Assembly (NCBI GenBank): GCA_034769895.1
Contig: CM068375.1
Coordinates: 257,949,268-258,013,267, forward strand
Reading direction: 5' to 3'
Source: Magicicada septendecula
Lineage: Eukaryota > Arthropoda > Insecta > Hemiptera > Cicadidae
DNA: 64,000 nt
Made by a program: the position numbers and the translations under genes. The notes under the pieces are model-generated. The model saw only the letters and a program-made list of their open reading frames with translations. It was not told the DNA's origin and searched no databases. Positions 59,683 through 64,000 of this stretch are shown piece by piece. The stretch's first letter is position 1. The number at the start of each line of letters is the position of its first letter.

Positions 59683-60887
59683 ATGCCTCAACCAAGATCT
59701 TCTTGCCGCTGCGGAAAAGCAGTTACCGTTAAAAAGGCAAAGCAAGTGTATAATTCAGTTTCAAGAGACAATCTTAAAATGACTCGCTCAGAAATTTTAA
59801 ATAAAGTAGCTAACTTGTGCTATTTATTCCTTCAGGAAAACATATACAATATAACATATCATTTTCATGATACTTATTAAATGTTGCCACATTTTAGAGC
59901 ATTATTAACTGTTGTAAAAACTGAACATGCCGAAATTAAATTTGATTTTTCACATGAAACTGTTAGAAATTGTTTAAAAATTATGGTGTTTAGATGTACT
60001 CATACACATACATATACACATAAACTGTCTTATATAAGATCATCTATACAGTTCACCCACATAAAAAATATTATTTAGTCTGATAGATATCTAAGTATTT
60101 CTATAAAATGAAGTTGTTCAAAGTACAAAGATTAATAGGCCCAATGATACGTGCAGGCAGTGACAAAGGAGAGATGTTTCAAGTGTGCTTTTAACCACGC
60201 CAACGTTCTGGCGACTATCGCGAAGTAATTAATTCAGAAAATTACAAAAAAATGGCTGTAAATGAAACTTAATTCAAACCTACTACCACCGTCTGTTTTA
60301 GTGGTAGATAAGCAGTTATTACCACAATAAGAAGTTACACAAAGTGCCAACTTGCACTTACAAAAAGTCAAAAATGTTAGTGTGATTGCGAAACAGAAAT
60401 ATTCTTTGTAGTAAAAATGTGGATAATTCTGGACAGTACCGGTGCCTCTTAATAAAAACCACCAATGCAAATTGTGAAGAGTTCCACACAGATTCTATTT
60501 TCGAACAATACGGTCACAGTGTTCTCAGATTACTCCCTTATCATTCGGAACGGCAATACCATAGAACTTACTCGGGCAAGGCTAAAAACACAAAATAACG
60601 ACTCGTAACGTATCTTCCCAACTGAATGTGGTTCATAAAATGATTGAACGGGTTTTTTCTGGAACTGACAAGTGAAGATTGGAAAATTCGTGTGATCATG
60701 GTGTCAAGTGTGAAAACATGAATATAGATAGAGAAAGGATAACGGACGTTCAAACGGAAGACTCGATGACAACAGTGGCACTATTGAAAATGAATCTGAC
60801 ATTTCGTTGGTTAAGATGATCCGGACGATACCTTGGGAGGAATCGAACCACTTCATTAATACAACCAAGATAAATATTACATTATAA
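59683..60887 (+). pseudogene. IS630/Tc1-superfamily DDE transposase, decayed
   Basis: Starts at an ATG with MPQPRSSCRCGKAVTVKKAK, then SHETVRNCLKIM as a helix-turn-helix remnant. In later frames AGSDKGEMFQVCF, SGDYREVINSENYKKMA, and near 60540 a GNTIELTRARLKTQ block corresponding to the LNPIELxWxxxK motif with the third acidic residue. The final stretch (IENESDISLVKM) is an acidic C-terminal tail ending TAA at 60885. Many stops and frameshifts. The family is a DDE_3-type transposase common in insects; the assignment rests on these scattered motifs. Confidence 0.6.
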
Positions 60888-61321
60888 GACTCGATGACAA
60901 CAGCGACACTATTGAAAATGAATCTGACATTTCGTTGGTTAAGATGATCCGGACGATACCTTGGGTGGAATCGAACCACTTCATTAATACAACCAAGATA
61001 AATATCACATTATAAGACTCGATGACAACAGCGACACTATTGAAAATGAATCTGACATTTCGTTGGTTAAGATGATCCGGACGATACCTTGGGTGGAATC
61101 GAACCACTACATTAATACAACCAAGATAAATATTACATTATAAGACTCGATGACAACAGCGACACTATTGAAAATGAATCTGACATTTCGTTGGTTAAGA
61201 TGATCCGGACGATACCTTGGGTGGAATCGAACCACTTCATTAATACAACCAAGATAACCGGACTATACCTTGGGTGGAATCGAACCACTTCATTAATACA
61301 ACCAAGATAAATATTACATTT
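60758..61321. repeat. 128-bp tandem repeat derived from the transposase 3' end
   Basis: Four consecutive copies with GATGACAACAG at 60765, 60893, 61021 and 61149, exactly 128 bp apart. The fourth is cut at about 61258 and followed by a partial fifth (to 61321). Copy 1 is the C-terminal coding tail plus stop of the IS630-like gene. Copies 2-4 share GCGACAC and GGGTGGAATC where copy 1 has GTGGCAC and GGGAGGAATC. Confidence 0.95.
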
Positions 61322-61822
61322 TCATTAAGTTTTTACTATAAAGCGCTTCAAACCAGTCTTTAATTTTTCAACGTGACGCAAAACAGATACAACGTTGCCT
61401 TTGTAAGTTCACCATCCCCACCAACATTGTCGTGTATCCCACCTTTCTCCTTACCAGCGCACATCACGTTGTACCTCTGTGCAGTTCATTAGTACTCAAT
61501 AATCAGAAAACTAATATATAAAGAAGTCAAGAGTACAAATGATCTGGGATTTTGTTCTAGCGGGATTTCAAATAAGCCGGCCATCGGATAACATTCGTTT
61601 ACCAGTCGAACAAACAAAATAGACAATAAACTGTATTAAAAACAATGTATGGTTTTATTAAAAACGATGAACAAAATGTACGCTGCTAATTATATTACTG
61701 GTTGACATAATTAAAATCGTGTAAATTTTCATGTGCAAAAGCCATGTGACCAATCAGTTAATTCCACCATTATTTGTTTTGAAACAAAAATTATATTAAA
61801 CATTCATTCTAACACAAACAGG

Positions 61823-61825
<3 letters not shown>
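61322..61825. other. No recognisable feature
   Basis: Mixed-composition DNA with no ORF of note. Confidence 0.4.

Positions 61826-61880
<55 letters not shown>
61826..61880. repeat. (GA)n microsatellite
   Basis: About 27 GA repeats. Confidence 0.95.
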
Positions 61881-61883
<3 letters not shown>

Positions 61884-61951
61884 TGAGCGAGGGTGTAGGG
61901 AGGGGGTAGACAGACCGACAGGCTTTGCAAAACTTATAAATAATTTTTTGA

Positions 61952-62335
61952 AGATCTTTTTCATCCCGTTATTCTGAACACTTAAAAGTTCTAACCAACA
62001 ACAATATACACTCCGCATTTGCCACACACATACACACAGAAAACCACAGTTACACCAACATAGACACTAATCTCGAAATTTTACATTACTTACCTAAAGG
62101 TCGAAAACTCAACACAACTGAACAATACGAAATATATAAACACCACACAACACAACCAAACAACATACTTAACGATCAATTACAATATAAATCACATACA
62201 CGTTTTGACACAATTTTACAAAAAACAAACATCAAGTTGAATCCCTGCGCCAATCGCCTTCCTCCACACACCACCCCCACTACACCTTCCACACAACAAC
62301 CGTTACGAAATGATGGCAGTCTGACTAAAAGCTGA
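61952..62335 (+). pseudogene. Penelope-type endonuclease C-terminus, open but 5'-truncated
   Basis: 127 open codons starting RSFSSRYSEHLK, i.e. right after the GQTG of a GIY-YIG domain, then SAFATHIHTENHSY, LPKGRKLNTTEQYEIY, LNDQLQYKSHTRF and a Pro/Thr-rich tail ending LRNDGSLTKS. All these are in the order found in Penelope-like proteins. No start codon is present. An in-frame TGA immediately precedes RSF and the nuclease GIY/YIG half is missing. The stop TGA (62333-62335) lies inside the hammerhead-like core. Confidence 0.85.
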
Positions 62336-62372
62336 AGAAGGCGGATACGTACGCCGAAACGCGTCCGACGAA
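62325..62372 (+). ncRNA. Hammerhead-like motif overlapping the Penelope stop codon
   Basis: CTGAAGA (62332-62338), GGCG...CGCC stem II, GAAAC (62356-62360), then GCGTC. Both core segments are canonical and GTC is a favourable cleavage triplet. Stem I pairing is weak here. Location at the end of the endonuclease ORF is the position described for ribozymes in Penelope terminal repeats. Confidence 0.65.
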
Positions 62373-64000
62373 AAAAGTAAGTTTTCACAAGAAAAAGTTC
62401 ATTTTTAGATAAGTGTTAGTGCTGTGAAAGAAGAGATGAACAATCAAGACAATTATAAATAATATTAACCAAATGCCTATGACTGGGAACATTTAAGAAT
62501 TTAAACACATTGTTTTTATTCAACCGGTACATACATAAAGCTATTTTGGATAGAATAAAGGTCAGTTCATTTAGAAACTTAGATGAACTCGATTCAGCTG
62601 TAAACAAAAGTCATGCGAGCAGATGCGAGACACAACGCAAATGCGTAATGTTGGATTGAGAAGGCAATCGTGTTATAAATGAGAACCCAAGACACCTGAA
62701 CAAAATACACGCCATGTCATTTACTTCAGTCTTTGCTAAGGAAACTGGAGACGAGACATCATCGACATAGAATAAGAGTTAATTAAATAATAAAGAATGG
62801 CCAAATGATACCGTCCCCGCCACAGGCAACGCAAAACGTAACTCCCTTCAAAAGAAAATTGTCAGCACAACGTTGGTTTTTACGAGATTCAAAATATTTT
62901 AGTGTATCAGAAATAGTTTAAACTATAAGCATTGTTATTAGTTCCCAATGCAGTATAAATTGCTCAATAATATATACTGATCCGTGCATTACGATTGAGA
63001 GTAAGGGACTGGAAAACTTGGAGACTATAAAAAATAATTTCGAAAAAACTCATGTCTCAGTAGAACACAGTATTTTTACAAGACTCGTTCTCGTTCACAA
63101 CACATTAACCAGCTCAGCCACTTCACATTGTAAAAGCATCATATTACACCATACATAAATATTATAATAACAGTCTATCACTGAACATCATTCAGTTATC
63201 TTGATAGGTTTTTAAATCTATTCAAGGTATAGATTAAATGAATCCAGACGCACCAGATAGTATTCTAGAACGTGTACTCATGATGTTTTATTCATCGATA
63301 AAAAGTCTAGCTTAACATCGTTGGAGTTGTTTCTAAATTAATTATAAATGTACAAATTATAGCCTACAAATTGGGCACTTTTATTCTGAGCTACTTGGAG
63401 CTGCCAGATGATGTAAGCTCGAAGTGAAAAAAGACAGTAAATTTTGTCTATACCTATAGTGACTCTTCTATTAATTTAATTGCCTAGTAAAATGTTCAAC
63501 TGTTACAATGAAACAGTTTAAAAAGTCTGATACACACACGTATATAAATACCGTACTGTTCATGCTGTATATAAAAATGTTGCACTGTTACTCACTATTA
63601 TTAAAAACCAAAAATTTGTGCTTATAGACATTAAAACTTTATTCTTTAAACGTAATACCTAACTCTCTATCTCAGGGCAGATAGTAATCAGTTATTGATT
63701 ATTGGTTATAAGAAATATAACAAATGATATACGTAAATCTTGCGTAAATTGAAAACAGTGTAAACTATTATAAATTATGTAAGAATTTATGAAATAGAGT
63801 ACTCTATCTGCTTACTACAAAGCAGATATTTACTAAAAATATTCCAATTTGAAACACGAAAATTTAATAAACACTAAATTCAATAGAAATAAAAAATAAT
63901 CACGACTAAATATATCATAGTGTGAAACAATAAATTTAAGTAAATTTTTAAACACTGTTTATCACTGAGTGTAACAGAAATTATAAAATAGAAAAAACTC
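62373..64000. other. Anonymous AT-rich DNA
   Basis: No gene, RNA or element recognised. Frames are short. Confidence 0.45.

Noticed and set aside
60808..61230. GGTTCGATTCC, a match to the Pol III B box, in each 128-bp repeat (minus strand), suggesting a tRNA-derived SINE
   Set aside because: The sequence is accounted for by the transposase C-terminal coding tail. No A box at the right distance and no tRNA fold.

Overview
The window looks like transposon-rich, AT-rich intergenic DNA from an arthropod, most likely an insect. The evidence is indirect: Jockey- and R1-clade non-LTR pieces, mariner, Merlin, MULE, IS630-type and Penelope-like fragments, and very long microsatellites. There is no bacterial-style gene organisation and no confidently recognised host gene. 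One weak exon candidate is noted near 3.7 kb.

Layout. 0-15.6 kb: mostly anonymous AT-rich DNA with long (TTC/TTA)n and (GT)n tracts, an inverted pair of a dispersed repeat (7.76-8.4 and 9.0-9.4 kb), an R1-clade 3' end (11.19-11.91 kb), a Helitron-like 5' end (12.55 kb), a non-LTR RT scrap (14.1-14.3 kb) and two hammerhead-like motifs. 15.62-45.91 kb: the dominant structure, a head-to-tail array of an internally deleted Ty3/gypsy-like LTR element on the minus strand, with seven ~1,576-bp LTRs alternating with six ~3.2-kb internal regions. The whole array is flanked by one copy each of TAAGT, as expected for a single insertion expanded later or a concatemer integrated once. Each internal region keeps gag, a canonical -1 slippery heptamer (A AAA AAC) at the gag stop, the start of the protease with LLDTGSQ, and the last ~188 residues of integrase. 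RT, RNase H and the integrase N-terminus and first two catalytic Asp are missing. Gag is open (567 aa) only in the two rightmost units and has a one-base deletion in the other four.

46.05-47.22 kb is a complete but broken mariner with TIRs and TA target sites. 47.5-49.6 kb holds a foldback element and a second copy of its core. 50.9-52.6 kb is a cluster of Penelope-like remnants with four hammerhead-like motifs, including a 127-bp-arm inverted repeat carrying one motif per arm. 52.9-57.0 kb is a decayed zinc-finger MULE transposase split by a 2,143-bp Merlin element with a perfect 8-bp target duplication (GCCAATTT). A second, 5'-truncated Merlin copy (57.1-58.85 kb) is itself split by a Jockey-clade fragment. 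59.1-59.4 kb is a Penelope GIY-YIG fragment. 59.7-60.9 kb is an IS630-like transposase pseudogene whose C-terminal coding end has been amplified into a 128-bp tandem repeat (60.76-61.32 kb). 61.95-62.37 kb is another Penelope endonuclease C-terminus with a hammerhead-like motif overlapping its stop codon. The last 1.6 kb shows nothing recognisable.

The most notable signals are the LTR array with single target duplication and a stepwise series of unit-specific mutations, the set of hammerhead-like motifs tied to Penelope ends, and the minisatellite born from a transposase 3' end. All protein assignments come from reading motifs by eye; no database search was possible.
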